DNA of 64,000 bases from Streptomyces dioscori (GTDB taxonomy: Bacteria > Actinomycetota > Actinomycetes > Streptomycetales > Streptomycetaceae), in the NCBI RefSeq assembly GCF_003024195.1, contig NZ_KZ679038.1, positions 744,001-808,000 of the forward strand, written 5' to 3'. A program made the translations under genes and the position numbers. Below the pieces are notes generated by a model that was given only the letters and a program-made list of their open reading frames with translations, did no database searches and was not told the origin of the DNA. Each line of letters begins with the position of its first letter. Position 1 is the stretch's first letter. Positions 41,836 through 49,911 of the stretch are shown piece after piece.

Positions 41836-43134
41836 TCAGTCCGTGCGGCGCACGGCCCGTGCCAAAAAATGGTGGGCCGCGTCCTCGTAACAGTCCAGCT
41901 CCCAGCCCGCCGTGTGCAGCGCCGGGCGCAGGTTCTCCTCGGCCAGCGGGTCGTCGGGGTCCAGGGCACGGCCGTGGCGGGCGGCCCGTTCGGCGCGGCC
42001 GGAGGGGTGGAAGAGCAGGAGGACGCCGTCGTTGGCGGTCACCCGGGCCCATTCGCGCAGGGCGGTCGCGGGATCGGGGACATGGTCGACCAGGCCCGCA
42101 CTGAAGATGCCGTCCAACGACCCTGCGGGCAGCGGGAGTCGGCACGCGTCGGCCAGCAGAAGTCCGGTGCGTCCCTTCCCGGCGGCGGCGGTGAGCATCG
42201 CCGGGGTGAGGTCCGCGCCGAGCACGACACCCTCGGTGCCGACCTCGGCGCGCAGGGCGGGCAGGGCTCGGCCGCTGCCGCAGCCCACGTCCAGCACCCG
42301 CTGTCCGGGGCGCAGTTGCATGCGCGCGACGGCCGCCGTGTAGCGGGGGCCGTCGACGGCGAAGCGCTCCTCCCACGCGGCGGCCCGGGGGGTGAAGAAG
42401 GCGCGGGTCGTGGTCGCCGTCGCCCGGATCGCGGCCAGGGTGGCGAAGCGTTCGAAGACGGTGTCCCGGTGCGGGGCGAGCGCCGCGAGTTCGGCGGGAG
42501 CGGCGTCCTGGAGGTCGGGGGCGGTCGCCGCCTCTTCCCGGAAGGCCGTCGCGAAGGCGTCGACCGCCTCCTTGTCCACCTCCAGGTGGAACTGCGTCCC
42601 CCAGGCCGAGCCGCCGATCCGGAACGCCTGGACGGGGTAGCGGTCGCAGGACGCGAGCAGGGTCGCGCCGGGCGGGAGGTCCATGGTGTCGTCGTGCCAG
42701 TGCAGCACGCGCAGGCGCTCGGGCACTTCGGCGAACAGCGGATCGGCGGTCGCGGCCGGAGCCGTCCGCGCCTCTCCCCAGCCGATCTGCCGGCTCGCGC
42801 CGGGCCGGGCCGTGCCGCCCGCCGCCACGGCCAGCAGTTGCGCGCCGAGACACACTCCGAACACGGGCACTTCCGCGTCCAGGGCGGCCCGCAGCAGGGA
42901 CAGTTCGGCCGCGCGGGTCGGGAAGGTCGGCGAGTCGTCGTACGCCGCCATGGGGCCGCCCATGACGACCAGCGCGGCCAGTCCCGCGGGTGACCCGGGC
43001 ACCGGGTCCCCGGCCCAGGTGCGACAGACGCGCACCGGCAGTCCCGCCGCCGCCAGCGCGGTACCGAGCGCGTACGGGCCCTCGTGGGGCAGGTGCTGGA
43101 CGACCAGGACGCCCGTCGGTTCGACCCAGCTCAC
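41836..43134 (-). CDS. Glutamine-amidotransferase/methyltransferase fusion protein
   Basis: A 432-residue fusion starting at GTG 43134, overlapping the molybdopterin-domain gene stop by 4 bases (GTGA) with no ribosome site of its own, so it is translationally coupled. Residues 1-190 are a class I glutamine amidotransferase domain with an intact triad: C95 (VFGVCLGAQ), H183 and E185 (GTQFHLEV). Residues about 225-432 are a class I SAM methyltransferase with motif I VLDVGCGSG (280-288) and LLLADACRLPLPAGSLDGIFSAGLVDHV. Both halves appear active. The substrate is unknown; the pairing with a molybdopterin-type protein is unusual. Confidence 0.85.
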   Translation of the reverse strand: MSWVEPTGVLVVQHLPHEGPYALGTALAAAGLPVRVCRTWAGDPVPGSPAGLAALVVMGGPMAAYDDSPTFPTRAAELSLLRAALDAEVPVFGVCLGAQLLAVAAGGTARPGASRQIGWGEARTAPAATADPLFAEVPERLRVLHWHDDTMDLPPGATLLASCDRYPVQAFRIGGSAWGTQFHLEVDKEAVDAFATAFREEAATAPDLQDAAPAELAALAPHRDTVFERFATLAAIRATATTTRAFFTPRAAAWEERFAVDGPRYTAAVARMQLRPGQRVLDVGCGSGRALPALRAEVGTEGVVLGADLTPAMLTAAAGKGRTGLLLADACRLPLPAGSLDGIFSAGLVDHVPDPATALREWARVTANDGVLLLFHPSGRAERAARHGRALDPDDPLAEENLRPALHTAGWELDCYEDAAHHFLARAVRRTD

Positions 43135-43607
43135 AGAAGGTAGCCGCCGTCCACGCGGATCGCGCCGATGCCGCTGATGTGGCGGGCGCCGCAGCGGTCC
43201 TGAGGCAGCACCAGCTGGGGTCCCTGGCCGTCGAGCGGGCTGTCGTCGACGGTGGCCGCGAGCAGGACGGGGGCGCGGCCGAAGTCGGGGTCGATCTCCG
43301 CCCAGGACAGCAGCGCGTGATGGCCGTCCCTGCCGGACACCGCGATCAGGAAGCGCAGGCGTTCCTTGCGGCGGGCGGGGTCGAAACCGGGCCCTGCCGC
43401 CATCAGTACGTCGTGCAGCAGGGGCCCGGTGAACCGGTGCCGCTGGATGCCGCTGGTCGCGCACTCGAAGCTGACCTCGGTCTCGTGCTGCGGCCAGGCG
43501 AGCAGGTCGGACACCGTCAGCCGGGCCGGACGGGTCAGATCACCGGTGAGGGCGAGCTCCGCCACCGGACCGGCTGCCGTACCGGCGGCTGCGAGGGACT
43601 GACTCAC
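43131..43607 (-). CDS. Small molybdopterin-binding-domain oxidoreductase (PF00174-like)
   Basis: A 158-residue protein from GTG 43607 with GGAGGTGG upstream. It corresponds to a single sulfite-oxidase-type molybdopterin domain: ARLTVSDLLAWPQHETEVSFECATSGIQRHRFTGPLLHDVLMAAG contains the Cys expected to ligate Mo, followed by GRDGHHALLSWAEIDPDF and PQLVLPQDRCGARHISGIGAIRV. It is far shorter than sulfite oxidase or MsrP and has no Tat signal, so it is cytoplasmic; whether it binds the cofactor is unproven. It overlaps the fusion gene and lies 0.5 kb from modABC in the opposite orientation. Confidence 0.8.
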   Translation of the reverse strand: MSQSLAAAGTAAGPVAELALTGDLTRPARLTVSDLLAWPQHETEVSFECATSGIQRHRFTGPLLHDVLMAAGPGFDPARRKERLRFLIAVSGRDGHHALLSWAEIDPDFGRAPVLLAATVDDSPLDGQGPQLVLPQDRCGARHISGIGAIRVDGGYLL

Positions 43608-43786
43608 GGGCTACCACCTCCCGGATGACCGTACCCGGACGCACGCCCCGTGCAAACGCACATGCCAGCCCATCTGATCCATGCTCCCGCTGGTGCAAAG
43701 CGACAAGAGACTTTGACCTTGTATCTGCGGCAGTATCATCTACGCGTGCGCACCTACTGTTCCCGGGCAGGCCCCGCGGTCTGACC

Positions 43787-43996
43787 TGCGGGCCGGTGGG
43801 AGCCGGCCGCGCCGTTCCCCGCGCCCCTGAAGGGCTGCGCCCCAGGGGCAGAAGCTGGGGCGCGGCCCCGCCCCTGAGGAGCGCGGGGAACTGCGCGAAC
43901 GGCCCCCACCGACCCGCAGACGAAGGGACGGGGCGGGGCGCAGCCCCGCCTTTCAGGGGCGCGGGGAACTGCGCGGCCGGCCCCCACCGGCCCGCA
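43787..43996. repeat. Triple GC repeat forming a 45-bp inverted repeat
   Basis: 43787-43831 and 43952-43996 are 45-bp inverted copies with only a few mismatches, both of the form TGCGGGCCGGTGGG...CCCCGCGCCCCTGAA. A third copy in the second orientation lies between (43870-43918). Each contains the recurrent 20-mer (43809-43828, 43877-43896, 43955-43974). The whole block lies in the 497-bp spacer upstream of modA and can form a very large hairpin. Confidence 0.9.
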
Positions 43997-44020
43997 CCCC
44001 CGGTTCCGCGGCACGCAGAC

Positions 44021-44090
44021 GGTCCGTCAGGACCACAGTTGGCACAAGGTCCGTCAGGACCACAGATGATGGTGTCCGTGAGGACCAGAG
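44021..44090 (+). promoter_or_regulatory. 27-bp iterons upstream of modA
   Basis: GGTCCGTCAGGACCACAG occurs identically at 44021-44038 and 44048-44065, with a degenerate third copy GTGTCCGTGAGGACCAGAG at about 44072-44090. Each perfect copy contains the inverted repeat GGTCC-GTCA-GGACC. They end 15 bp before the modA start, so they are candidate molybdate-responsive operators or part of a structured leader. Confidence 0.65.
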
Positions 44091-44104
44091 GGAGTGGACC
44101 CGTA

Positions 44105-44938
44105 ATGACCCGTACCGAGCGCCGGACCCGCAGGACCCGCAGGACCCTTCAGGTGGCCGGTGCGGGCGCCGCCGCCCTGCTGGCGCTGAGCGCCTGCTCG
44201 TCCTCCGACGGCGACGCCTCCGATTCCTCCTCGTCGAAGTCGGACTCGTCGGCCGACAAACTGTCCGGCACGGTCACCGTGTTCGCCGCCGCCTCCCTCA
44301 AGGAGAGCTTCACGACGCTGGGCGAGCAGTTCGAGAAGGAGCACCCGGGCACGAAAGTCACCTTCAGCTTCGGCGGCAGCGACTCGCTGGCCGCGAGCAT
44401 CACGGGCGGCGCCCCGGCGGACGTGTTCGCGTCCGCCAGCCCCAAGACGATGAAGATCGTCACCGACGCCGGTGACGCGTCCGGGACGCCCGCCACCTTC
44501 GTGCGTAACGAGCTGGAGATCGCCACCCTGCCGGGCAACCCCGACAAGATCGCCTCGCTGAAGGACCTCACCAAGTCGGGCCTGAAGGTCGTGCTGTGCG
44601 ACAAGGAGGTGCCCTGTGGCGCCGCCGCCCAGAAGGCCCTGGACGCCAGCAAGCTGAAGCTCACCCCCGTCTCCTACGAGCAGGACGTCAAGGCGGCGCT
44701 GACGAAGGTCGAGCTGAAGGAGGCCGACGCGGCGGTCGTCTACAAGACCGATGTGCGCGCTGCGGGTGACAAGGTGGAGGGCGTGGAGTTCCCCGAGTCC
44801 GACGACGCCGTCAACGACTACCCGATCGCCGCGCTCAAGGCCGCGCAGAACACCGAGGGCGCCAAGGCGTTCATCGCGCTGGTGCAGTCCGCCGAGGGCC
44901 AGCAGGTCCTGACCGGGGCCGGGTTCCTCAAGCCGTGA
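44105..44938 (+). CDS. modA: Molybdate-binding lipoprotein of ABC importer
   Basis: A 277-residue protein from ATG 44105 with GAGGGAG 10 bases upstream. The N-terminus is very Arg-rich (RTERRTRRTRRT) then hydrophobic, ending in lipobox LSAC with lipidated C31. A Ser/Asp-rich linker leads to the ModA fold: TVTVFAAASLKESFTTLGEQFE, FSFGGSDSLAASITGGAPADVFASAS, and VVYKTDVRAAGDKVEGVEFP. The conserved Ser residues after AAAS and GGS bind the oxyanion. It is the first gene of modABC; stop overlaps modB (GTGA). Confidence 0.95.
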   Translation: MTRTERRTRRTRRTLQVAGAGAAALLALSACSSSDGDASDSSSSKSDSSADKLSGTVTVFAAASLKESFTTLGEQFEKEHPGTKVTFSFGGSDSLAASITGGAPADVFASASPKTMKIVTDAGDASGTPATFVRNELEIATLPGNPDKIASLKDLTKSGLKVVLCDKEVPCGAAAQKALDASKLKLTPVSYEQDVKAALTKVELKEADAAVVYKTDVRAAGDKVEGVEFPESDDAVNDYPIAALKAAQNTEGAKAFIALVQSAEGQQVLTGAGFLKP

Positions 44939-45807
44939 CCTTCCCTGTCGACAAGTCCGGTGCCGCGCCCGACACCCTCCGGGGCGGGCCGCGGCGCCGG
45001 CGCGTCCGGACCGGCGAGGGTGCCGGTGGCCGAGGCGTTCCGCTGCCTCTGCTGGTGCCCGCGCTGCTCGGCCTGGCGTTCCTGATCGTCCCGCTGATCG
45101 CCCTGCTCGTTCGCGCCCCCTGGCGGAGCCTGCCCGACCTGCTGACCAGCGCCGAGGTGTGGCAGGCGCTGCGGCTGTCCCTGGTCTGCGCCACGGCGGC
45201 GACCGCGGTGAGTCTCGTCATCGGGGTGCCGCTGGCCTGGCTGCTGGCCCGCGTCGAATTCCCCGGCCGCGGCCTCGTACGGGCCCTGGTGACGCTGCCG
45301 CTCGTGCTGCCGCCGGTCGTCGGCGGTGTGGCCCTGCTGATGGCCCTGGGCCGCAACGGCATCGTCGGCAAATGGCTGGACTCGTCGTTCGGCGTCACGC
45401 TCCCCTTCACCACCACGGGGGTCGTCATCGCAGAGGCGTTCGTCGCCATGCCGTTCCTCGTGATCAGCGTCGAGGGCACGCTCCGTGCCGCCGACCCGCG
45501 CTACGAGGAGGCCGCCGCCACGCTCGGCGCCTCCCGCTTCACCGCGTTCCGCCGGGTCACGCTGCCGTTGATCGCGCCCGGTATCGCGGCGGGCGCGGTT
45601 CTCGCATGGGCGCGGGCGCTCGGCGAGTTCGGCGCGACGATCACCTTCGCCGGCAATTTCCCGGGCCGTACGCAGACCATGCCGCTGGCCGTGTATCTGG
45701 CCCTGCAGAGCGACCCGGAGGCCGCCATCGCCCTCAGTCTGGTCCTGCTGGCCGTGTCCGTCGCGGTGCTGGCGGGCCTGCGCGACCGTTGGATGACAGC
45801 AGGATGA
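44935..45807 (+). CDS. modB: Molybdate ABC transporter permease
   Basis: A 290-residue inner-membrane protein from GTG 44935, overlapping modA. After an Arg-rich cytoplasmic leader there are about six membrane spans (LPLLVPALLGLAFLIVPLIALLV onward). The EAA loop DPRYEEAAATLGASRFTAFRRVTLPLIAPGI and the ModB signature GEFGATITFAGNFPGRTQTMPLAVYL are intact. It forms the channel with ModC and receives molybdate from ModA. Confidence 0.96.
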   Translation: MTFPVDKSGAAPDTLRGGPRRRRVRTGEGAGGRGVPLPLLVPALLGLAFLIVPLIALLVRAPWRSLPDLLTSAEVWQALRLSLVCATAATAVSLVIGVPLAWLLARVEFPGRGLVRALVTLPLVLPPVVGGVALLMALGRNGIVGKWLDSSFGVTLPFTTTGVVIAEAFVAMPFLVISVEGTLRAADPRYEEAAATLGASRFTAFRRVTLPLIAPGIAAGAVLAWARALGEFGATITFAGNFPGRTQTMPLAVYLALQSDPEAAIALSLVLLAVSVAVLAGLRDRWMTAG

Positions 45808-46910
45808 CCGAGCCCCGTCACGCTTCCGACGCCTCCGCTGCCACCCCGGACGTACGCGCCGACACCTCCGACGCGGGCCTCGACGCGCATCTCGTCGTCG
45901 AGCGCGGCACCTTCCGTCTCGACGTGGCGCTGCGCGTCGCGCCCGGCGAGGTCGTCGCCCTGCTCGGCCCGAACGGCGCAGGCAAGACCACCGCCCTGCG
46001 CGCCCTGGCCGGTCTGACACCGCTCACCGGCGGCCGGCTGCGGCTGGACGGCACGGCGCTGGAGCGTACGCCCCCGGAGTCCCGCCCCGTCGGCGTCGTC
46101 TTCCAGGACTATCTGCTGTTCCCTCACCTGACCGCCCTCGACAACGTGGCCTTCGGACCGCGCTGCCAGGGCGCGAGCAAGGCCGAGGCACGGGCGCAGG
46201 CCGCCGAGTGGCTGGGCCGCCTGGGGCTCGCCGAGCACGTCGGCGCCAAGCCGCGCCGGCTCTCCGGTGGACAGGCCCAGCGGGTCGCCCTGGCCCGCGC
46301 GCTCGCCACCCGCCCCCGGCTGCTCCTGCTCGACGAGCCGCTGGCCGCCCTGGACGCCCGGACACGCCTGGAGGTACGGGCCCAGCTGCGCCGCCACCTC
46401 GCGGAGTTCGAGGCGGTCGCCGTGCTGGTCACGCACGATCCGCTGGACGCGATGGTGCTGGCCGACCGGCTGGTCGTGGTCGAGGACGGCCGGGTCGTCC
46501 AGGAGGGCGCCCCGTCCGACATCGCCCGCCGTCCCCGTACGGACTACATCGCCCAGCTGGTCGGCCTGAACCTCTACCGGGGCGAGGCCGACGGGCATGC
46601 GGTCCAGCTCGACGCCGGTCCGTCCATCACCACCACGGAGGCCCTGCGCGGCCCGGTCTTCGTGGCGTTCCCGCCCAGCTCGGTCACCCTCTACCGGGAA
46701 CGCCCCACCGGGGTCAGCGCCCGTAACCTGTGGGCCTGCGAGGTCGCGGGCCTGGAGACCCACGGCGACCAGATCCGCGCCGACCTCACCGGCGAACTGC
46801 CCCTGGCCGCGGACCTGACCACGGTCGCCGCCGCCGAACTCGATCTGCACCCGGGTGCGGCGGTCTGGGCGGCGGTGAAGGCCACGCAGACGCACGCGTA
46901 TCCGGTCTGA
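45804..46910 (+). CDS. modC: Molybdate ABC transporter ATPase with TOBE domain
   Basis: A 368-residue ATPase from ATG 45804, overlapping modB by ATGA. Walker A GPNGAGKTT has K61; the Q-loop is FQDYLLFPHL, the signature LSGGQAQRVALARALA, Walker B LLLLDEPLAALDARTR and the switch His VTHD. The last 90 residues are a TOBE-like regulatory domain (NLYRGEADGHAVQL; LWACEVAGLETHGDQIRADLTGELPLAADLT), which in ModC binds molybdate and inhibits transport. It completes a standard modABC operon. Confidence 0.95.
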   Translation: MTEPRHASDASAATPDVRADTSDAGLDAHLVVERGTFRLDVALRVAPGEVVALLGPNGAGKTTALRALAGLTPLTGGRLRLDGTALERTPPESRPVGVVFQDYLLFPHLTALDNVAFGPRCQGASKAEARAQAAEWLGRLGLAEHVGAKPRRLSGGQAQRVALARALATRPRLLLLDEPLAALDARTRLEVRAQLRRHLAEFEAVAVLVTHDPLDAMVLADRLVVVEDGRVVQEGAPSDIARRPRTDYIAQLVGLNLYRGEADGHAVQLDAGPSITTTEALRGPVFVAFPPSSVTLYRERPTGVSARNLWACEVAGLETHGDQIRADLTGELPLAADLTTVAAAELDLHPGAAVWAAVKATQTHAYPV

Positions 46911-47073
46911 GCGGCCTGCGCGGGCCGCTTCCGGCATCGGGTGGCGTGCGCGGGCCGCTCGGCGCGGCCGGTCCACGGGGAGCCTGAACCGTCACCCGGT
47001 CAGGCCCGACTACGGTGGCCCCAGCACCACCCAAAGGCGACAAACCACCCCTTCCTCTGTGAGGCGTTCCGTC

Positions 47074-47493
47074 ATGAGCCTGAGCATCCGCAACCAGATC
47101 CCCGGCACCGTCACCTCCGTCACGACGGGTGAGGCGATGGCGACGGTCAAGGTCCGCCTCGACGGCGGCCAGGTCCTCACCGCGGCCATCACGCTGGAGT
47201 CCGTCAAGGAGCTCGGCCTCACCGAGGGTTCCGCCGTCCGCGCGCTGGTGAAGGCGACGGAGGTCGCGGTGGCCACCGGCCCGGTCGAGGGTCTGTCCAT
47301 CCGCAACCAGCTGCCCGGCACGGTCACCGACGTCACGACCGGCGGCGCCATGGCGTCCGTGGGCATCACGGTCGACGGCGGCGAACTGACCGCGGCGATC
47401 ACCAAGGACGCCGTCACCGACCTGGATCTGGCGGCCGGCTCCTCCGTGGTCGCGCTGGTGAAAGCGACGGAGGTCGCGCTCGCGACGGCGTGA
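47074..47493 (+). CDS. Tandem-TOBE molbindin (Mop-type molybdate-binding protein)
   Basis: A 139-residue protein from ATG 47074 made of two Mop domains. Each begins with LSIRNQ(I/L)PGTVT (residues about 3-14 and 73-84) and ends in ALVKATEVA(V/L)AT. The two halves are nearly identical in pattern, implying duplication. Dimop proteins of this kind store or buffer molybdate in the cytoplasm. It lies 163 bp downstream of modC on the same strand and is probably part of the same molybdenum regulon. Confidence 0.93.
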   Translation: MSLSIRNQIPGTVTSVTTGEAMATVKVRLDGGQVLTAAITLESVKELGLTEGSAVRALVKATEVAVATGPVEGLSIRNQLPGTVTDVTTGGAMASVGITVDGGELTAAITKDAVTDLDLAAGSSVVALVKATEVALATA

Positions 47494-47688
47494 GCAACCA
47501 CGCCGGGGGACGCGGCACGTCGGCGTCGGCGTCGGCACCCGCGTCATGGTCGCGTTACGAGTGCGGGCGTGGACGTCAAGCATCCGTCAGGGAGGCGGCC
47601 CGGCCCCCGGTCGGCGGGCATAGCTTCGGTGGAGCGCCCGGCCGATCCGGCCGCGCGGCGCACATCGCCTTCTGCGAGGAGCAGCTTG

Positions 47689-48135
47689 ATGTCTGCGATC
47701 GACCACTGCGAGGACCCCGAGCCCTCCGAACGCGTCCCGGCCGGACTTCTCTTCGTCCCCGTCCGGTCGGGGCCCGCGGGCTGCACGGCCCGGTTCTTCC
47801 GCACTCCCCTGGGCGGCCGTACGGCCGTCGGATTCACCTCGGCGGCACGGCTGGCCGCCACGCTGGGCACGGAGCAGGCCTGCGTCAGGCTCTCGGAGCC
47901 CGCGCTGCGCGCGCTCGCCGCACCGCTGGGCGTCACCGCCCTCACGGTCGACCCGCAGCTCTCCGCTCCCCCGGTCGCCGCCGCGGACTCCCCCGCCGAC
48001 GCCGACGCCGGCGCAGGTGCCGCCGCCCGCGGGCAGCGGCGTTCGTGGCACAGCCGGCGCCCACGGCCCGCCCGTGCGCTGCGCGTGACCGGCGCCGCCG
48101 TCGTCGTCTCGTACCTGAACCTGCTGATCGGCTGA
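47689..48135 (+). CDS. SAV_915-like hypothetical protein
   Basis: A 148-residue protein from ATG 47689, with GAGGAG upstream. The central region reads LLFVPVRSGPAGCTARFFRTPLGGRTAVGFTSAARLAATLG...ACVRLSEPALRALAAPLGVTALTVDP, a pattern I know from the SAV_915 family of unknown function (SseB-related fold possible). The C-terminal 60 residues are Ala/Asp-rich then basic, ending in a hydrophobic VTGAAVVVSYLNLLIG that may insert in a membrane. It is 13 bp ahead of the decarboxylase gene, so the two form an operon. Confidence 0.7.
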   Translation: MSAIDHCEDPEPSERVPAGLLFVPVRSGPAGCTARFFRTPLGGRTAVGFTSAARLAATLGTEQACVRLSEPALRALAAPLGVTALTVDPQLSAPPVAAADSPADADAGAGAAARGQRRSWHSRRPRPARALRVTGAAVVVSYLNLLIG

Positions 48136-48148
48136 GGAGGCGCCCGCC

Positions 48149-49543
48149 ATGACCGTTTCCCTTCACTCGTCCCTCCCGTCGTCCCTGCCGTCGTCCCTAC
48201 CCGCGGATCCCGACCACCTGTCCCGGCTCCTCGGCGACGGTGGGAGCGACGCCCTGTCCGTCTGGCCGCGTTCCGCGCGCCCCGAGGCCGGCGGGGACGT
48301 CTCCGTGGGCGGGGTCTCCCTCACCGAGGCCGCCGACCGCTTCGGCACCCCCGTGTACGTCCTCGACGAACAGGAGGTCCGGGAACGCTGCCGTACCTAC
48401 CGCGCGGCGTTCCCGCAGGCCGACGTCGTGTACGCGGCCAAGGCGTTCCTGTGCCGCGCGATGGCGCACTGGGTACGGGAAGAGGGGCTCGGCCTGGACG
48501 TCTGCTCCGCCGGGGAACTGGCGCTCGCCGTCACCACGGGCTTCCCGCCGGGGAAGATCGTGCTGCACGGCAACGCGAAGAGCCCCGACGACCTGCGCAC
48601 CGCGTTGCGGCTCGGGGTCGGGGTCATCGTCGTGGACAGCGCCTCGGAGATCGCCAGGCTGGCCGCGATCACACCTGCCGACGCCCGTCAGCAGGTCATG
48701 GTGCGGGTCGTGCCGGGGATCGCGGCCGGCGGGCACGCCAAGGTACGCACCGGTACGGACGACCAGAAGTTCGGCCTGTCCATCCCGGACGGCTCCGCGC
48801 AGCACGCGGTGGCGCGGATACTCGACCAGCCGCACCTGGAACTCGTCGGCCTGCACTGCCACATCGGCTCGCAGATCGGCTCCGTGAAGCCCTATGTGGC
48901 CGCGGTCCGGCGCCTGATCGGGCTGCTGGCCCGGGTCCGGGACCAGCACGGCGTCGTCCTGCCCCGGCTGAACATCGGCGGCGGCCACGCCATCCCCTAC
49001 CGGCCCGGCGAGCCGAGCCTCGACGTGGGCGCCCTCGCCGACCGCGTGCGGGCCGAGCTCGCGGACGGCTGCGCCCGGGCCCGCCTGCCCGTACCGCGGC
49101 TCATGCTCGAACCGGGGCGGGCGATCGCCGGACCCGCCGGGGTCGCGGTCTACCACGTCCTCGCGGTCAAGCGCACCGGCGAGCACACTTTCGTCGCCGT
49201 CGACGGCGGCATGAGCGACAACCCGAGACCCGCGCTGTACGGGGTCCGGTACGCGCCCCGCCTGATCGGCCGCCGCTCGTCGGCGCCGCCCCGCACCGTC
49301 ACGGTCGTGGGCCGGCACTGCGAAGCGGGTGACGTCCTCGCCGACGAGGTGGAACTCCCCGGTGACGTACGCCCGGGCGACCTCCTCGCCGTCCCGGCGG
49401 CCGGCGCCTATCACCTGTCCATGGCGTCCGGTTACAACATGGTCGGCCGACCCCCGGTCGTCGCCGTGTCGGGCGGGATCGCACGCGTACTGGTGCGCCG
49501 CGAGTCACTGGACGACATGAGCCGACGCGACGTGGGCCTGTAG
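48149..49543 (+). CDS. Diaminopimelate decarboxylase-type PLP enzyme
   Basis: A 464-residue fold-type III PLP decarboxylase from ATG 48149 (GAGGAGG upstream). YAAKAFL carries the PLP lysine K98; LDVCSAGELALA, GLHCHIGSQ, LNIGGGHAIPY and LMLEPGRAIAGPAG are LysA signatures, and HCEAGDVLADEVELP with AYHLSMASGYNM provides the C-terminal active-site Cys and Tyr. Alternative substrates (ornithine, arginine) are possible. A 12-bp in-frame tandem repeat (48167-48202) gives SSLP three times at the N-terminus. Being paired with a SAV_915-like gene rather than thrA-type genes, it is probably a LysA paralogue rather than the housekeeping copy. Confidence 0.85.
   Translation: MTVSLHSSLPSSLPSSLPADPDHLSRLLGDGGSDALSVWPRSARPEAGGDVSVGGVSLTEAADRFGTPVYVLDEQEVRERCRTYRAAFPQADVVYAAKAFLCRAMAHWVREEGLGLDVCSAGELALAVTTGFPPGKIVLHGNAKSPDDLRTALRLGVGVIVVDSASEIARLAAITPADARQQVMVRVVPGIAAGGHAKVRTGTDDQKFGLSIPDGSAQHAVARILDQPHLELVGLHCHIGSQIGSVKPYVAAVRRLIGLLARVRDQHGVVLPRLNIGGGHAIPYRPGEPSLDVGALADRVRAELADGCARARLPVPRLMLEPGRAIAGPAGVAVYHVLAVKRTGEHTFVAVDGGMSDNPRPALYGVRYAPRLIGRRSSAPPRTVTVVGRHCEAGDVLADEVELPGDVRPGDLLAVPAAGAYHLSMASGYNMVGRPPVVAVSGGIARVLVRRESLDDMSRRDVGL
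48167..48202 (+). repeat. 12-bp in-frame tandem repeat (SSLP x3)
   Basis: Three units of TCGTCCCT(C/G/A)CC(G/C) encode SSLPSSLPSSLP at residues 7-18 of the decarboxylase. The unit is a multiple of three, so copy number could vary without frameshift. Confidence 0.85.
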
Positions 49544-49559
49544 CGCCGGGTACGCGCCC

Positions 49560-49575
49560 GGTGCCCCTCGGCACC
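49560..49575 (+). terminator. Terminator hairpin after the decarboxylase gene
   Basis: GGTGCC and GGCACC pair perfectly around CCTC, beginning 17 bp after the stop codon. It is shorter than the other terminators in this window. Confidence 0.5.
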
Positions 49576-49663
49576 ACCCGGGGTCCCCTCGACACGGGCA
49601 CCGGGTCGTGCCGCCAGTTCGGTCCCTGGGGCGGCAACCTCCGCTAGCCCACCCACGCGCCGA

Positions 49664-49683
49664 AGGGGCGCGGGGAACTGCGC
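49664..49683. repeat. Recurrent intergenic 20-mer, complement orientation
   Basis: AGGGGCGCGGGGAACTGCGC is the exact complement of the window consensus. It lies in the spacer between the decarboxylase gene and the MITE. Confidence 0.85.
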
Positions 49684-49747
49684 GCCCAGCCACAACCGGT
49701 CCGCAGCGGATGAACAAGCGGGCCGGTGTCCGTGGGCAGCCGCGCCC

Positions 49748-49911
49748 AAGGGCTGTCCCGTAACTCCCGGTGGATCAGCGCGCGGCGTCAGATGCGGTAC
49801 ATCGCAAGGCGCCGGGTCGCCCTCATACCGGGTGCATTCGGGCGATCCGGCAACGCCGCGAGGTGCCGTAGCTGTCGTCGTGCGCCCGCCGGGAGTTACG
49901 GGACAGCCCTT
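49748..49911. mobile_element. 164-bp MITE with 23-bp perfect terminal inverted repeats
   Basis: AAGGGCTGTCCCGTAACTCC... (49748-49770) and its exact complement (49889-49911) are 23-bp perfect terminal repeats around a 118-bp non-coding core. The sequence GGGCTGTCCCGTAA matches, from memory, the ends of IS5-type insertion sequences common in Streptomyces; no transposase is present. CCGCGCCC and GGGCGCGG flank it symmetrically, which suggests insertion into the middle of a palindrome, perhaps a terminator between the convergent genes. No clean target duplication is seen. Confidence 0.85.

Noticed and set aside
43787..43996. Repeat cluster considered as a CRISPR or an origin
   Set aside because: The units are inverted as well as direct, GC-rich and shared with unrelated spacers; no DnaA boxes or partition genes are nearby.
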